This document shows positions 34,530 through 43,361 of a DNA stretch of 64,000 nt, piece by piece. The DNA lies in the NCBI RefSeq assembly GCF_020099395.1, contig NZ_CP083590.1:1550001-1614000 (forward strand). Reading direction: 5' to 3'. Numbering within the stretch: position 1 is the stretch's first letter; every line of letters begins with the position of its first letter. Both the position numbers and the translations under genes were made by a program. Under the pieces are notes generated by a model that was not told the DNA's origin, did not search any database, and saw only the letters and a list, made by a program, of their open reading frames with translations. Source of the DNA: Streptomyces mobaraensis. GTDB lineage: Bacteria; Actinomycetota; Actinomycetes; Streptomycetales; Streptomycetaceae.

Positions 34530-35449
34530 CGGTCTTCTTCCAACTCGCGGTCAGCTGCGCCCTGGCGCTCGCGGTGTGCGCCGGCGCCGTCGGCTACTTC
34601 CGCGCCGTCCGCACCCCCCGGCCGCCGGTCGGCGTCTTCAACGGCGCCGACATCTTCGTGATGATGGGCTTCGTCCTGGCACTGCCGTACCTCTACCTGG
34701 CGCTGCCCGGTGCGGTCCTGCCGGCGGTGCTCGCGGTGGCCTTCGCGGGCGGGCTGTCCGTCGGCTACCAGCCCGTCATCGGCGACGGAAGGCTGCGCTG
34801 GGCGCTGATCGCCGCGCTGATCGCGGCCGTGCTCGGCACCCACCTCGCCTTCGGCGACACCGCCGCGCCGTACTGGATCGCCAACAGCTGCGTCGTCGGC
34901 CTGGTCGTCGTCTCCGCCACCAACATCAGCGTCCAGGGCGGGATGCGGCTGAGGAACGTCGCGTGGTTCCTGCTCGCGCTCACCGCCTACGACGCGTTCT
35001 TCGCCTGGGTCGTCCCCCTGACCGAGGAGCTGTCCGACGCGGTCCAGGGCTACCCCTTCGCCCCCGCGGCCGGGCTGCGCGTCGGGGACGACCTCGGCGC
35101 CGTGCTCGGCATGGGCGATCTGCTGGCCTACGCCCTCTTCACCACCGCCGCCTACAAGGCGTACGGGAAGGCGGGGCTGCGCACCGGCATCGTCCTGGTC
35201 GTGCTCTTCGGCGCGGTGGCCCCGGTGGCCGCCCTGCACATCGTCGGCGCGGTCACCGGGCACGCCGCGACGCTGATCCCGGCCCAGGTCTTCTTCGGCC
35301 CGGCGGCCTTCACCGGCCACCTGCTCCTGCGCCGCCGGGGCCCGGAGCGGCGGATGGCCGAACTCGCGTTCCGCCGCGACCGGATCGGAGCCCCGGGGGC
35401 GGCGGCCGGCCCGCGCCACGGGCAGGAGGCGGCCCGGCTCCTCGGCTGA
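34526..35449 (+). CDS. Nine-helix membrane protein with presenilin/SPP-type motifs
   Basis: 307 residues, about nine membrane segments (approximately 3-24, 41-60, 62-80, 91-108, 116-135, 146-164, 189-208, 220-242, 248-268), then a basic cytoplasmic tail. Helix 6 has LTAYDAFFAW (Y155, D156), helix 7 has LGMGDLLAYA (G195-x-G-D198), and helix 9 has LIPAQVFFG (P252-A-Q). These match in order and spacing the YD, GxGD and PAL motifs of intramembrane aspartyl proteases (presenilin, signal peptide peptidase); the third reads PAQ rather than PAL. If active it would cut a membrane-spanning substrate, and the hydrophobic peptide encoded two genes upstream is an obvious candidate. ATGA overlap with the ligase. 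Function inferred. Confidence 0.75.
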   Translation: MTVFFQLAVSCALALAVCAGAVGYFRAVRTPRPPVGVFNGADIFVMMGFVLALPYLYLALPGAVLPAVLAVAFAGGLSVGYQPVIGDGRLRWALIAALIAAVLGTHLAFGDTAAPYWIANSCVVGLVVVSATNISVQGGMRLRNVAWFLLALTAYDAFFAWVVPLTEELSDAVQGYPFAPAAGLRVGDDLGAVLGMGDLLAYALFTTAAYKAYGKAGLRTGIVLVVLFGAVAPVAALHIVGAVTGHAATLIPAQVFFGPAAFTGHLLLRRRGPERRMAELAFRRDRIGAPGAAAGPRHGQEAARLLG

Positions 35450-35495
35450 CGCCGGGCCGGTCCGCGCATACGTGGGGGGACGGCCGGCCGCCCGG

Positions 35496-35900
35496 TCACT
35501 CCGCCCTGTTCAAGTAGTTGTAGACGGTGAACCGGCTGACCCCCAGCGCCGCCGCGACCTTCTCCACGCCGTGGCGGAGGGTGAAGGCGCCGCGGGACTC
35601 CAGGTTGCGGACGATGGACTGCTTGGTCTTGCGGTCGAGTTGGGCCAGGGGGGCGCCGTGGCGGCGTTCGAGGTCGGTGAGGATGCGGTCGAGGGAGTCG
35701 GCGAGGTGGGGGAGGCGGACGGCGAGGATCTCGTGGCCCTCCCAGCTGAGGACCACGTCGTCCGGTAGGGCCTCGGCCGGGTCGAGGAGGAGGCCGCCCA
35801 TCGCCTCCACCAGGGGGGTCACCGCGGCGCGGAAGCGGTCGGCGTCCGAGGAGGGGGACGGAGAAGGGTCCGGGGAGAGGTCCGGGGAAGGGGTCGTCAC
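35496..35900 (-). CDS. Small HTH protein with DauR/YheO-type C-terminal HTH
   Basis: 134 residues. The acidic N-terminus (about 20 residues) is proline/serine/aspartate repeats; the middle (LSWEGHEILAVRLPHLADSL) is uncharacterised; the C-terminal 55 residues, ending RHGVEKVAAALGVSRFTVYN-YLNRAE, match the HTH of DauR/YheO regulators. The PAS-like domain of full-length relatives is missing. GTG 35900 overlaps the stop of the upstream gene (GTGA), so it is coupled to the thiamine-binding-type protein. Convergent with the membrane-protease gene. Confidence 0.75.
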   Translation of the reverse strand: MTTPSPDLSPDPSPSPSSDADRFRAAVTPLVEAMGGLLLDPAEALPDDVVLSWEGHEILAVRLPHLADSLDRILTDLERRHGAPLAQLDRKTKQSIVRNLESRGAFTLRHGVEKVAAALGVSRFTVYNYLNRAE

Positions 35901-36169
35901 GGGCCGGTCCTCGGGGTGTCCTCCGGCGCGTCCAGGACGTTCAGCTGGAGGGAGACGCGCGTCGCGCCCGCGCCTATCGACCGGCGCAGCAGCTCGCCCA
36001 CGGCGGCGAGGACCGCTTCCGCCCCGCCCTCGGCCGTGTTGCCGAAGGGGCCGACGTCCACGTGGTCGAGGCCGGCGTCCTGGACCACGTCCCGGGCCAC
36101 GACGGCGTGCGGGGGCGGGCGGTCGAGGTCGAACGGCTCCGTGGTGAATTCCACTCTCAGGCGCACCAT
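35897..36169 (-). CDS. Thiamine-binding-type protein (MTH1187/YkoF-like)
   Basis: 90 residues: MVRLRVEFTTEPFDLDRPPP, HVDVGPFGNTAEGG and GATRVSLQLNVLD follow the small ferredoxin-like family (PF01910) whose members form tetramers and bind thiamine or related molecules. ATG 36169 has only a weak ribosome site (TGGCGG). Co-transcribed with the DauR-like HTH gene, which may be regulated by the ligand. No thiamine transport or synthesis gene is nearby, so the ligand is uncertain. Confidence 0.78.
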   Translation of the reverse strand: MVRLRVEFTTEPFDLDRPPPHAVVARDVVQDAGLDHVDVGPFGNTAEGGAEAVLAAVGELLRRSIGAGATRVSLQLNVLDAPEDTPRTGP

Positions 36170-36372
36170 GCCGCCACGGTATCCGGCCCGGCGTCTCACT
36201 TGGCCGCCGTCCAAGTTCGTACGTTCGGAAGAGGGTTCACTCTGTGTCGGCGACACCCGGCCGCCGACGCCACGCTCGGTGACGGGGTCGGATGGCGGGG
36301 CGTCCGAGTTCCCCGTCGGTTTTCACGACCTCCCTGGCGGGTGTGCCACCAAGTGAGACATGAAAAACATTT

Positions 36373-36388
36373 GGTGACGTGGATCACA
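36373..36388. promoter_or_regulatory. CRP-like site
   Basis: GGTGA, six bases, TCACA differs from the CRP consensus TGTGA-N6-TCACA by one base. It lies in an unusually AT-rich stretch (36355-36440) upstream of the DUF4096-like/PKS genes. Confidence 0.5.
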
Positions 36389-36400
36389 TTGCCGCTTCTG

Positions 36401-36417
36401 TGATGGTACATCCATCA
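36401..36417. promoter_or_regulatory. Palindrome TGATGG-N5-CCATCA
   Basis: Six-base perfect arms around five bases, 13 bases after the CRP-like site; another short palindrome, GTTGGCCAAC, follows at 36423-36432. Likely operators for the downstream gene pair. Confidence 0.5.
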
Positions 36418-36607
36418 TTGTGTTGGCCAACGATTAAAGGGTGCTCTTTCGGGATCTCGCGCCACACGTCCCGAATGCCCCGCAGGCAAAAAGGCAGTTG
36501 CCGAAAGACGCCGGTCCAGGTCCCCATCGCCGTGGACACCGGCCGGCGAACGACGCGCACCCCCCGTTTCCCCTACCGCGTGCACACGTGATTACGGAGA
36601 AAACGAA

Positions 36608-37279
36608 GTGAGCTCACCCGCGTTATCCACCCGCCCGTCGGCGCCGGACTTCCGGAGCCCCCTCGCCCTCTCCCTGCCCGCGCCCGCGCCGACCGTCCTC
36701 ACCGGACGCCTCGTCCCGGACGACCTCTGGCACCTGGCCAAGGAGGCGATACCGCCCACGCCGAAACGGCCACAGGGTGGCGGGCAGCGCCGGGTCGACG
36801 ACCGCGAGGTGCTGGCCGCCATCGTGTTCGTGGCGGGATCCGGCTGCAGTTGGCGCCGGCTGCCCCCGGTCTTCGGCGCCTCCTGGCAGACCGTGCACCG
36901 CCGTTTCACCGAATGGAGCGCCGCGGGCCTCTGGGACCTGCTGTGCGCCGCCGCCGAACACCGCGCCGCCGGGGCGCGCGCCGACTGGACGCTCACCGTC
37001 TGCCGCCGCATCCGCGCCCGCGCCGCCGCGTCCTCCGGATCGCCGGGTTCGCTCGGCGCGCTCGGTTCGCCCAGCTCATCCAGCTCGTCCAGCTCCACAG
37101 GCTCGTCCAGCCCTTCCGGCTCGTCCAGCCCCTCCGGCTCTTCCGGTTCATCCGGCTCGTGGGTCTCGTCCGCCTCCGTCGTCCCGGCCGTCCGTCCCGT
37201 CGACGTGCCCCCATCGGACGCCCTCCGGCGCGTGCCACTCGTCACCGTCGCCGCTGCCACCGCTGCCGCCGCCCGCTGA
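36608..37279 (+). CDS. DUF4096-like (IS5 transposase N-terminal domain) protein with Ser-rich tail
   Basis: 223 residues. Residues ~33-120 match the N-terminal DUF4096 domain of IS5-type transposases (WHLAKEAIPPTPKRPQGGGQ, VDDREVLAAIVFVAGSGCSW, ASWQTVHRRFTEWSAAGLWD). No DDE catalytic part follows. Instead there is a low-complexity Ser/Gly/Pro tail (for example SPSSSSSSSSTGSSSPSG) encoded by imperfect repeats at 37070-37160. GTG 36608 has GGAG 8 bases upstream. No terminal inverted repeats are seen. It ends 120 bases before the PKS, in the same direction, so it may be a domesticated DNA-binding protein acting as a PKS regulator; function unproven. Confidence 0.7.
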   Translation: MSSPALSTRPSAPDFRSPLALSLPAPAPTVLTGRLVPDDLWHLAKEAIPPTPKRPQGGGQRRVDDREVLAAIVFVAGSGCSWRRLPPVFGASWQTVHRRFTEWSAAGLWDLLCAAAEHRAAGARADWTLTVCRRIRARAAASSGSPGSLGALGSPSSSSSSSSTGSSSPSGSSSPSGSSGSSGSWVSSASVVPAVRPVDVPPSDALRRVPLVTVAAATAAAAR

Positions 37280-37399
37280 GCCCTTCCCCTAAAGGCCGTT
37301 CGCACCATCCCGCGGAAACACCTGTGCCGTTTCCGCCGCCCCTCCCACCCCCTCCCCCCTCCCCGTTCCACCCACCCTTTTCCCTTCCAAACGAACGGA

Positions 37400-40300
37400 A
37401 TGACGCGCATGCTTCAGCAGCGAGAATCGGTCGCGCTCATCGGTATCGGCTGCCGGTTCCCCGGCGGCATCGACTCCCCGGAATCGTTCTGGAATTTCCT
37501 CTCCGGCGGCAAGGTGTCCGTCGAACCCACCCCCGAGGACCGCTGGCGTCCCTACACGAAGATCAGCCCGGAGTTCTCCGAGGCTTTGCGCCGCGCCGAC
37601 CGGCCGGGCAACTTCATCGGCGACGTCGACGGTTTCGACGCCGAGTTCTTCGGCATCACGCCGCGCGAGGCGGAGTTCATGGACCCGCAGCAGCGGCTCG
37701 TCCTCGAAGTGGCGTGGGAGGCGCTGGAGCACGCCGGCATGGCGCCGCGCTCGGTGGCGGGCTCCGACGCCGGCGTCTACATCGGCACCTGCTCCGACGA
37801 CTACGGGCGGCGGTTACTGGAAGACCTGCCCCGCATCGAGCCGTGGACGGGCATCGGCGCCCAGCTCACCGGCATCGCCAACCGCGTCTCGCACGTCCTC
37901 GACCTGCACGGCCCCAGCTTCGTCCTGGACTCCGCCTGCTCGGCGTCGCTGGTGGCGGTGCACCTGGCCTGCCAGTCGCTGCTCACCGGCGAGACGTCCC
38001 TCGCCCTGGCCGGCGGCGTCAACATCATCCTCTCGCCCGCGTACACCCTCACCCTGGAGGCGGCCGGTGCCCTCTCCCCCGACGGCCGCAGCAAGCCGTT
38101 CGACGCGGAGGGCGACGGCTACGGGCGCGCCGAGGGCTGCGGCGTCCTGGTGCTCAAGCGGCTGGCGGACGCCGAGCGGGACGGCGACCGGATCCTCGCC
38201 GTGATCCGCGGCTCGGCCGTCGCCCAGGACGGCGCGACCAACGGCATCATGGCCCCCAACCCCGACGCCCAGCGCGACCTGCTCCGCCTCGCCTGGCGGC
38301 AGGCGGGCCTGGACCCGGCCACCGCCGGCTACATCGAGGCGCACGGCACCGGCACCCGGCTCGGCGACCCGGTCGAGGCGTCCGGCCTGCACGCGGTGTT
38401 CGGCACCGGGCGGCCGGACGGCAAGCCGTGCTGGATCGGCTCGGTGAAGTCCAACATCGGCCACGCCGAACCCGCTTCGGGCGTCGCCGGGATCATCAAG
38501 GCCACGCTGATGCTCCGCGAGGCGGAGCTGGCGGCGACGGTCCTGACCAGCGAGCCGAGCCCCGACATCCCCTGGGACGACTGGGGGCTGCGGCTGGTCA
38601 CCGAGCACCAGCCGTGGCCGAAGGGCGACACCCCGCGCCGGGCCGGCGTCTCCGGGTACGGGTACGGCGGCACCATCGGGCACATCGTCCTGGAGGAGGC
38701 GCCCGCCGCCGACGAGGAGCCGGTCGCGGAACCGGAGGGCGGCGCCGTCCGCGCGTACCCCCTCTCGTACCGCTCCCGCGCCGGGATCACCGCCTACGCG
38801 GCCCGCCTCGCCGACTGGCTGGAGCAGCACCCGGGCACCCCGCTCTCCGCCGTCGGCCACACCCTCGCCACCCGCCGCAGCCACCTGGAGCACCGGGCGA
38901 CCGTCGTCGCCGACGGCCGCGCCGAACTCGTTTCCCTGTTACGGGAGTTGGCGGCTGACGAGACCGGGGAGCGGCAGCTTGACGGTGTCGTCACCGGTGC
39001 CGTACCGCCCGGGGGCGCGGCGGACACCGGGACGGTGTGGGTGTTCTCAGGGCACGGCTCGCACTGGCCGGGGATGGGGGCCGAACTGCTGGCCGAGCGT
39101 GCCGAGTTCGCGGCTGTCATCGACGCGCTGGAGCCCGTGTTCCGGGAGGAGCTGGGCTTCTCGGCCCGGCAGGCCCTGCTGGACGGCGACTTCGACTCCG
39201 TCGACCGTGCCCAGTCCATGATCTTCGCGATGCAGGTGGGCCTCGCCGAGGTGTGGCGGGCGCACGGGCACCGGCCGTCGGCCGTCATCGGGCACTCGGT
39301 GGGCGAGATCGCCGCGGCCGTGGTGGCCGGGGCGCTGAGCCTGGAGGACGGCGCCCGGCTCAGCGGCCGGCGGTCGGCGCTGCTGCGCCGGGTGGCGGGC
39401 CGGGGCGCGATGGCCATGGTCGGGCTGCCCTTCGACGAGGTGGCGGCGCGGCTCGCGGACGACGGGCGGATCTCGGCCGCCATCGCGTCGTCGCCGCTGT
39501 CGTCGGTGGTCTCCGGCGACGCCGAGGCCGTGGCGGAGCTGGTCCGCGACTGGCAGGCGGAGGGCCTGCCGGTACGGAACGTCAACTCCGACGTCGCCTT
39601 CCACAGCCGGCACATGCTGGAGCTCACGGACGGCCTGCGCGACGCCCTTCAGAAACTTGCCCCACGCGCCCCGGAGGTACCGCTCTACACCACGGCCCTC
39701 GCCGACCCCCGCTCCGACGCCCCGCACGACGCCGCGTACTGGGTGACCAACCTGCGTGAACCGGTCCGGCTCGCGCAGGCGGTGACCGCGGCCGTCGAGG
39801 ACGGGTACCGTCGCTTCCTGGAGGTCTCGCCACATCCGGTCGTCTCCCACTCGATCGGCGAGACGCTGGCCCATCTGGACGTCACCGGCGCGCACATCGG
39901 CCACAGCCTCCGCCGCGACAAGCCCGAAGTGCGGACGCTGCTCGGCCAGTTGGGCGGGCTGCACGCCCACGGCGCCGAGATCGACTGGTCGCTCCACCAC
40001 CCGGCCGGGCCCCCGGCGGAGCTGCCCCCGGTCGTCTGGCAGCACCGCAGGCACTGGCTCGACGCCGTGCTGCCGGCCGCCGCGGCCGTCTCCCACCAGC
40101 ACGACATCAGCGGTCACACCCTGCTCGGCGCCCCCGTGGACCTCGCCACCACCAACGGCACCGCGCTACGGCTATGGAACACCGTCCTGGACGAGGCCAG
40201 CCGCCCCTTCCCCGGCGGGCACTCCCTGCACGGCGCCTCGATCGTCCCCGCCTCCTCGATCATCCACACCTTCCTGGAGGCCGCCCCGGGCGTCGGCGGC

Positions 40301-41293
40301 AGCAAGGCGCTGTTCGACCTCTCGCTGCGCTTCCCCATCGCTCTCGCCTCGGCACGCGAGGTGCAGGTGGTACGGGAGGGGCTGGAACTGCGGCTCAGCA
40401 CCCGGGCCGTGGGCGCGAAGGGCGGCCCGGGCAACTGGCTGACGCACACGTCCGGTTCGACCCTGGCCGACAGCGCCGTACCGTTCCCGGACGCCTTCCT
40501 GACCGTACGCGCCCCGGACGGTCTGGTGACCGCCGACCCGTCGGTGGTGATCGGCCGGCTGGACGCGATCGGCGTCGAGGGGATCGCCTGGCCGTGGGAG
40601 GTGCGCGAACTCCTCCAGGGCGAGAACGTGCTGCGGGCCGTGATCCACGCCCCCGCCGTACCGGGCGACCAGGTCACCTGGGCGCCGCTGCTGGACGCGG
40701 CCCTCGGCGTCGTCCCCGTCATCTACGGCGGGCCGCCCACCGTCCGGATGCCCGCCCACATCCGCGAGGTGCGCGTGGTGGGCGAGGCACCCGAGACCGG
40801 TGTGGTGGACATCCGGCTCGTCGACCCGGAGACGGACACCGTCGACATCGTCATCAGCGACGAGAGCGGGCGGCTGTGCGCCTGGCTGCCGGGGACGCGG
40901 TTCGGCGCCCTGCGCTCGGAGGCGCCGGCCGGGCGCGCGGCGGAGGCGGAGCCCACCGCCGGGCCGGACGAGCCGGCCGCCGTCGATTGGGCGTCCCTGC
41001 CGGCCGACGCCCTCGCCGCCCGGATCGACGAGGAGGTCTGCGGACGACTGGCCCGCGAGATGAAGATCCCGGCGGCGGAGCTGGACCGCGACCGGCCGCT
41101 GACCGATCTGGGGCTGGACTCGGTGATGTCGATGGTCGTCTGCGGGCAGCTGGAGAAGCTGCTCGGGATCCGGCTGCCGGTCACCGTCCTGTGGAACCAC
41201 CCGACGGCGGGGGGCCTCGCGGCGTACGTGGCCGGGCAGTTGGGCGCGCGGGAGGAGAGGCAGGAGGAGGAACAGGAGGTGGCGGCGGCGTAA
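37400..41293 (+). CDS. Iterative type I PKS, orsellinate-synthase type (KS-AT-DH-ACP)
   Basis: 1297 residues. KS ~8-430: active Cys180 in [13 protein letters not shown], His ~315 in [12 protein letters not shown], His ~355 in [12 protein letters not shown] ~540-840: [22 protein letters not shown] (Ser ~633), and VAFHSRHM, indicating malonyl-CoA. DH-type fold ~895-1150 with [10 protein letters not shown] (His ~941, HxxxGxxxxP). ACP ~1215-1285: LGLDSVMS (Ser ~1240). No KR, ER or thioesterase. Size and order match bacterial orsellinic acid synthases such as AviM and CalO5, so four malonyl units giving orsellinate or a related resorcylate is the likely product. No tailoring or KAS III transfer gene is adjacent. 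Start ATG 37400 or 37409, neither with a strong ribosome site. Confidence 0.88.
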   Translation: MTRMLQQRESVALIGIGCRFPGGIDSPESFWNFLSGGKVSVEPTPEDRWRPYTKISPEFSEALRRADRPGNFIGDVDGFDAEFFGITPREAEFMDPQQRLVLEVAWEALEHAGMAPRSVAGSDAGVYIGTCSDDYGRRLLEDLPRIEPWTGIGAQLTGIANRVSHVLDLHGPSFVLDSACSASLVAVHLACQSLLTGETSLALAGGVNIILSPAYTLTLEAAGALSPDGRSKPFDAEGDGYGRAEGCGVLVLKRLADAERDGDRILAVIRGSAVAQDGATNGIMAPNPDAQRDLLRLAWRQAGLDPATAGYIEAHGTGTRLGDPVEASGLHAVFGTGRPDGKPCWIGSVKSNIGHAEPASGVAGIIKATLMLREAELAATVLTSEPSPDIPWDDWGLRLVTEHQPWPKGDTPRRAGVSGYGYGGTIGHIVLEEAPAADEEPVAEPEGGAVRAYPLSYRSRAGITAYAARLADWLEQHPGTPLSAVGHTLATRRSHLEHRATVVADGRAELVSLLRELAADETGERQLDGVVTGAVPPGGAADTGTVWVFSGHGSHWPGMGAELLAERAEFAAVIDALEPVFREELGFSARQALLDGDFDSVDRAQSMIFAMQVGLAEVWRAHGHRPSAVIGHSVGEIAAAVVAGALSLEDGARLSGRRSALLRRVAGRGAMAMVGLPFDEVAARLADDGRISAAIASSPLSSVVSGDAEAVAELVRDWQAEGLPVRNVNSDVAFHSRHMLELTDGLRDALQKLAPRAPEVPLYTTALADPRSDAPHDAAYWVTNLREPVRLAQAVTAAVEDGYRRFLEVSPHPVVSHSIGETLAHLDVTGAHIGHSLRRDKPEVRTLLGQLGGLHAHGAEIDWSLHHPAGPPAELPPVVWQHRRHWLDAVLPAAAAVSHQHDISGHTLLGAPVDLATTNGTALRLWNTVLDEASRPFPGGHSLHGASIVPASSIIHTFLEAAPGVGGSKALFDLSLRFPIALASAREVQVVREGLELRLSTRAVGAKGGPGNWLTHTSGSTLADSAVPFPDAFLTVRAPDGLVTADPSVVIGRLDAIGVEGIAWPWEVRELLQGENVLRAVIHAPAVPGDQVTWAPLLDAALGVVPVIYGGPPTVRMPAHIREVRVVGEAPETGVVDIRLVDPETDTVDIVISDESGRLCAWLPGTRFGALRSEAPAGRAAEAEPTAGPDEPAAVDWASLPADALAARIDEEVCGRLAREMKIPAAELDRDRPLTDLGLDSVMSMVVCGQLEKLLGIRLPVTVLWNHPTAGGLAAYVAGQLGAREERQEEEQEVAAA

Positions 41294-41373
41294 ACCCCCG
41301 CACCCTCCCCCGACACGGCCGGCCCGTGTGCGACTCGGCGTCGCACACGGGCCGGTCCGCGTCGCGAGGCCCC

Positions 41374-41441
41374 TTGACAGTCCGGGGCCGGTCGGGCACT
41401 TTCTTTTCCGTTGCACGGATTATCAATTCCATACTACGGAA
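41374..41441 (+). promoter_or_regulatory. hyi promoter with two operators
   Basis: A -35 TTGACA (41374-41379) and weak -10 CACTTT (41397-41402), 17 apart. Downstream lie two palindromes of the aceB type: TTCCG-N5-CGGAT (41406-41420) and TTCCA-N5-CGGAA (41427-41441). Their centres are 21 bases apart, two helical turns, so two regulator units would bind on one DNA face. Confidence 0.7.
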
Positions 41442-41452
41442 GAAGGTGTCCT

Positions 41453-42235
41453 GTGGTGGCTCCCGATGATCAGCACCTGGCCGCCAACCTCTCCCTCCTC
41501 CACACCGGCCTCCCACTCCTCGAACGCCCCGCCGCCGCGGCCGCCGCAGGCTTCACCGCCGTCGAACTGTGGTGGCCGTGGCCGGACGAGCCCTGCCCGC
41601 CCCGCTCCGAACTCGACGCGCTGCGTGCCGCGTTGACGTCGGCCGGCACCCGCCTCGTGGGGCTCAACTTCTACGCGGGCCGGCTGCCCGGGCCCGACCG
41701 GGGTGCACTGTCCCTGCCGGGACGGGAGTCGGAGCGGTTCCGCGCCAACATCGACGTCGCCGCCGACTTCGCCGGGTCGCTGGGCTGTACGGGCCTCAAC
41801 GCCCTCTACGGCAACCGCCTGCCGGACACGGACCCGGCCGTCCAGGACGCGCTCGCCCTCGACAACCTCGTTCTCGCGGCACGCGCGGCGCACCGGGTCG
41901 GCGCGGATCTGCTGATCGAGGCGCTCAACTCGGCCGAGTCGCCGGACTATCCGCTCGTGACGGCGGAGGCGGCCGTCGCCGTGGTGGAGCGGGTCAACGC
42001 GGTGACGGGGTTGGGGAACGCGAAGTTTCTGATGGATCTGTATCACTTGGCGATGGGCGGTGCGGAGTTGGACGCCGTCATCGATCGGTACGGAGGCGTG
42101 GCCGGGCATGTGCAGTTCGCGGACTGGCCGGGGCGGGGGGCGCCGGGAACGGGGCGCTTGGATTTCAATGCGCTGGTCGCGCGGCTTCGTAAGGCGGGGT
42201 ACGGCGGGTGGGTCGCGTTGGAGTACCGGCCGTAA
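41453..42235 (+). CDS. hyi: Hydroxypyruvate isomerase
   Basis: Interconverts hydroxypyruvate and tartronate semialdehyde. 260 residues, TIM-barrel of the xylose-isomerase-like type: ANLSLLHTGLPLLERPAAAA, GFTAVELWWPWP, LNFYAGRLPGPDRG, LLIEALNS (metal Glu), KFLMDLYHLAMGG, HVQFADWPGRGAPGTG, GGWVALEYRP. GTG 41453 has GAAGG 6 bases upstream; an adjacent GTG at 41456 is equivalent. The upstream in-frame ATG at 41411 lies inside an operator and is rejected. First gene of hyi-glxR-gcl. Confidence 0.93.
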   Translation: MVAPDDQHLAANLSLLHTGLPLLERPAAAAAAGFTAVELWWPWPDEPCPPRSELDALRAALTSAGTRLVGLNFYAGRLPGPDRGALSLPGRESERFRANIDVAADFAGSLGCTGLNALYGNRLPDTDPAVQDALALDNLVLAARAAHRVGADLLIEALNSAESPDYPLVTAEAAVAVVERVNAVTGLGNAKFLMDLYHLAMGGAELDAVIDRYGGVAGHVQFADWPGRGAPGTGRLDFNALVARLRKAGYGGWVALEYRP

Positions 42236-42244
42236 CGGGGGGTT

Positions 42245-42460
42245 TGCCCCAGTCCCGCCCCTTCCCGTTTCTCGCGGGGGCTGCGCCCCCGCACCCCCGA
42301 AACCGCGCTGCGCGCGGTTGTCCTCAAACGCCGGACGGGCTGGATTCGGCCCGGGACGGCAATTTCAGCCCGTCCGGCGTTTGAGGACGAGCGGCGAAGC
42401 CGCGACAAGCGGGGTCTGGGGCGCAGCCCCAGGAAACGGCGAAGGGGCGGGACCGGGGCA
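42245..42460. repeat. Long inverted repeat made of two facing dispersed elements
   Basis: Left arm 42245-42342 and right arm 42366-42460 are imperfect inverted copies of the Streptomyces intergenic element; the innermost 23 bp (42320-42342 with 42366-42388, GTCCTCAAACGCCGG...) are perfect. It separates hyi from glxR and would attenuate downstream transcription or form a cruciform. Confidence 0.85.
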
Positions 42461-42485
42461 CACCCCACAACCGAAAGGAACCCCC

Positions 42486-43361
42486 ATGCACATCGCCTGG
42501 ATCGGCCTGGGAATCATGGGCTCCCCCATGGCCCACAACCTCCTCAAAGCCAACTACCCCCTCACCGCTCACACCCTCGAACAGCACAAACTCGACCACC
42601 TCGCCGCCCACGGCGGCACCCCCGCCCCCACCATCGCGGAAGCCGTCCGCGACGCGGACGTCATCATCACCATGCTCCCGGCGGACGCCGAGGTGACGGC
42701 CGTCGCACTGGACAGCGAAGACGGCGTCTTCGAACACGCCCGCCCGGGCGCCCTGTTCATCGACATGTCGACGGTCACACCCCGCACGGCCGTCACCCTG
42801 GCCAGGGAGGGCGCCGACCGCGGCCTGCGCGTCCTGGACGCCCCCGTCTCCGGGGGCGAGGCAGGTGCCATCGAGGGCACCCTCTCCATCATGGCGGGCG
42901 GGGAGCGGGCGGACTTCGAGGCGGCGCGGCCGCTGTTCGACGTCCTCGGGTCGACGGCCGCGCTGTGCGGTCCGCACGGCGCCGGCCAGACCGTCAAGGC
43001 GGCGAACCAGCTGATCGTCGCGGCGACGCTGCAAGCCTGCGCCGAGGCCGTCGTCTTCCTGGAGCGTTCCGGGGTGGATCCGGCCGTCGCGCTGGACGTG
43101 CTGAACGGCGGGCTCGCCGGCTCGGCGGTCCTCGACCGGAAGAAGCACGCCTTCCTCACCCGGAACTTCACCCCGGGCTTCCGGATCGACCTGCACCACA
43201 AGGACATGGGCATCGTCACCGCCGCCGCCCGCGAGGCCGGCGTCGCCCTGCCCCTCTGCGGGCTGGTCGCTCAACTGGTCGCGGCGGTCCGGGCGCAGGG
43301 CGACGGCGGGCTGGACCACTCGGCCCTGCTGCGCGGTGTGGAGAGGATGTCGGCGTCATGA
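42486..43361 (+). CDS. glxR: Tartronate semialdehyde reductase
   Basis: Reduces tartronate semialdehyde to D-glycerate with NAD(P)H. 291 residues of the beta-hydroxyacid dehydrogenase family: IAWIGLGIMGSPMAHNLLKA dinucleotide site, FIDMSTVTPRTA, the substrate motif DAPVSGGEAGAIEGTLSIM, catalytic Lys in GAGQTVKAANQLIV, and FRIDLHHKDMGI. AAAGGAA lies 7 bases before ATG 42486. The stop overlaps the gcl start (ATGA). Confidence 0.94.
   Translation: MHIAWIGLGIMGSPMAHNLLKANYPLTAHTLEQHKLDHLAAHGGTPAPTIAEAVRDADVIITMLPADAEVTAVALDSEDGVFEHARPGALFIDMSTVTPRTAVTLAREGADRGLRVLDAPVSGGEAGAIEGTLSIMAGGERADFEAARPLFDVLGSTAALCGPHGAGQTVKAANQLIVAATLQACAEAVVFLERSGVDPAVALDVLNGGLAGSAVLDRKKHAFLTRNFTPGFRIDLHHKDMGIVTAAAREAGVALPLCGLVAQLVAAVRAQGDGGLDHSALLRGVERMSAS

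Noticed and set aside
36608..37279. Complete IS5-type insertion sequence
   Set aside because: Only the N-terminal DUF4096 domain is present, no DDE domain, no terminal inverted repeats or target duplication seen; a serine-rich tail replaces the catalytic part.
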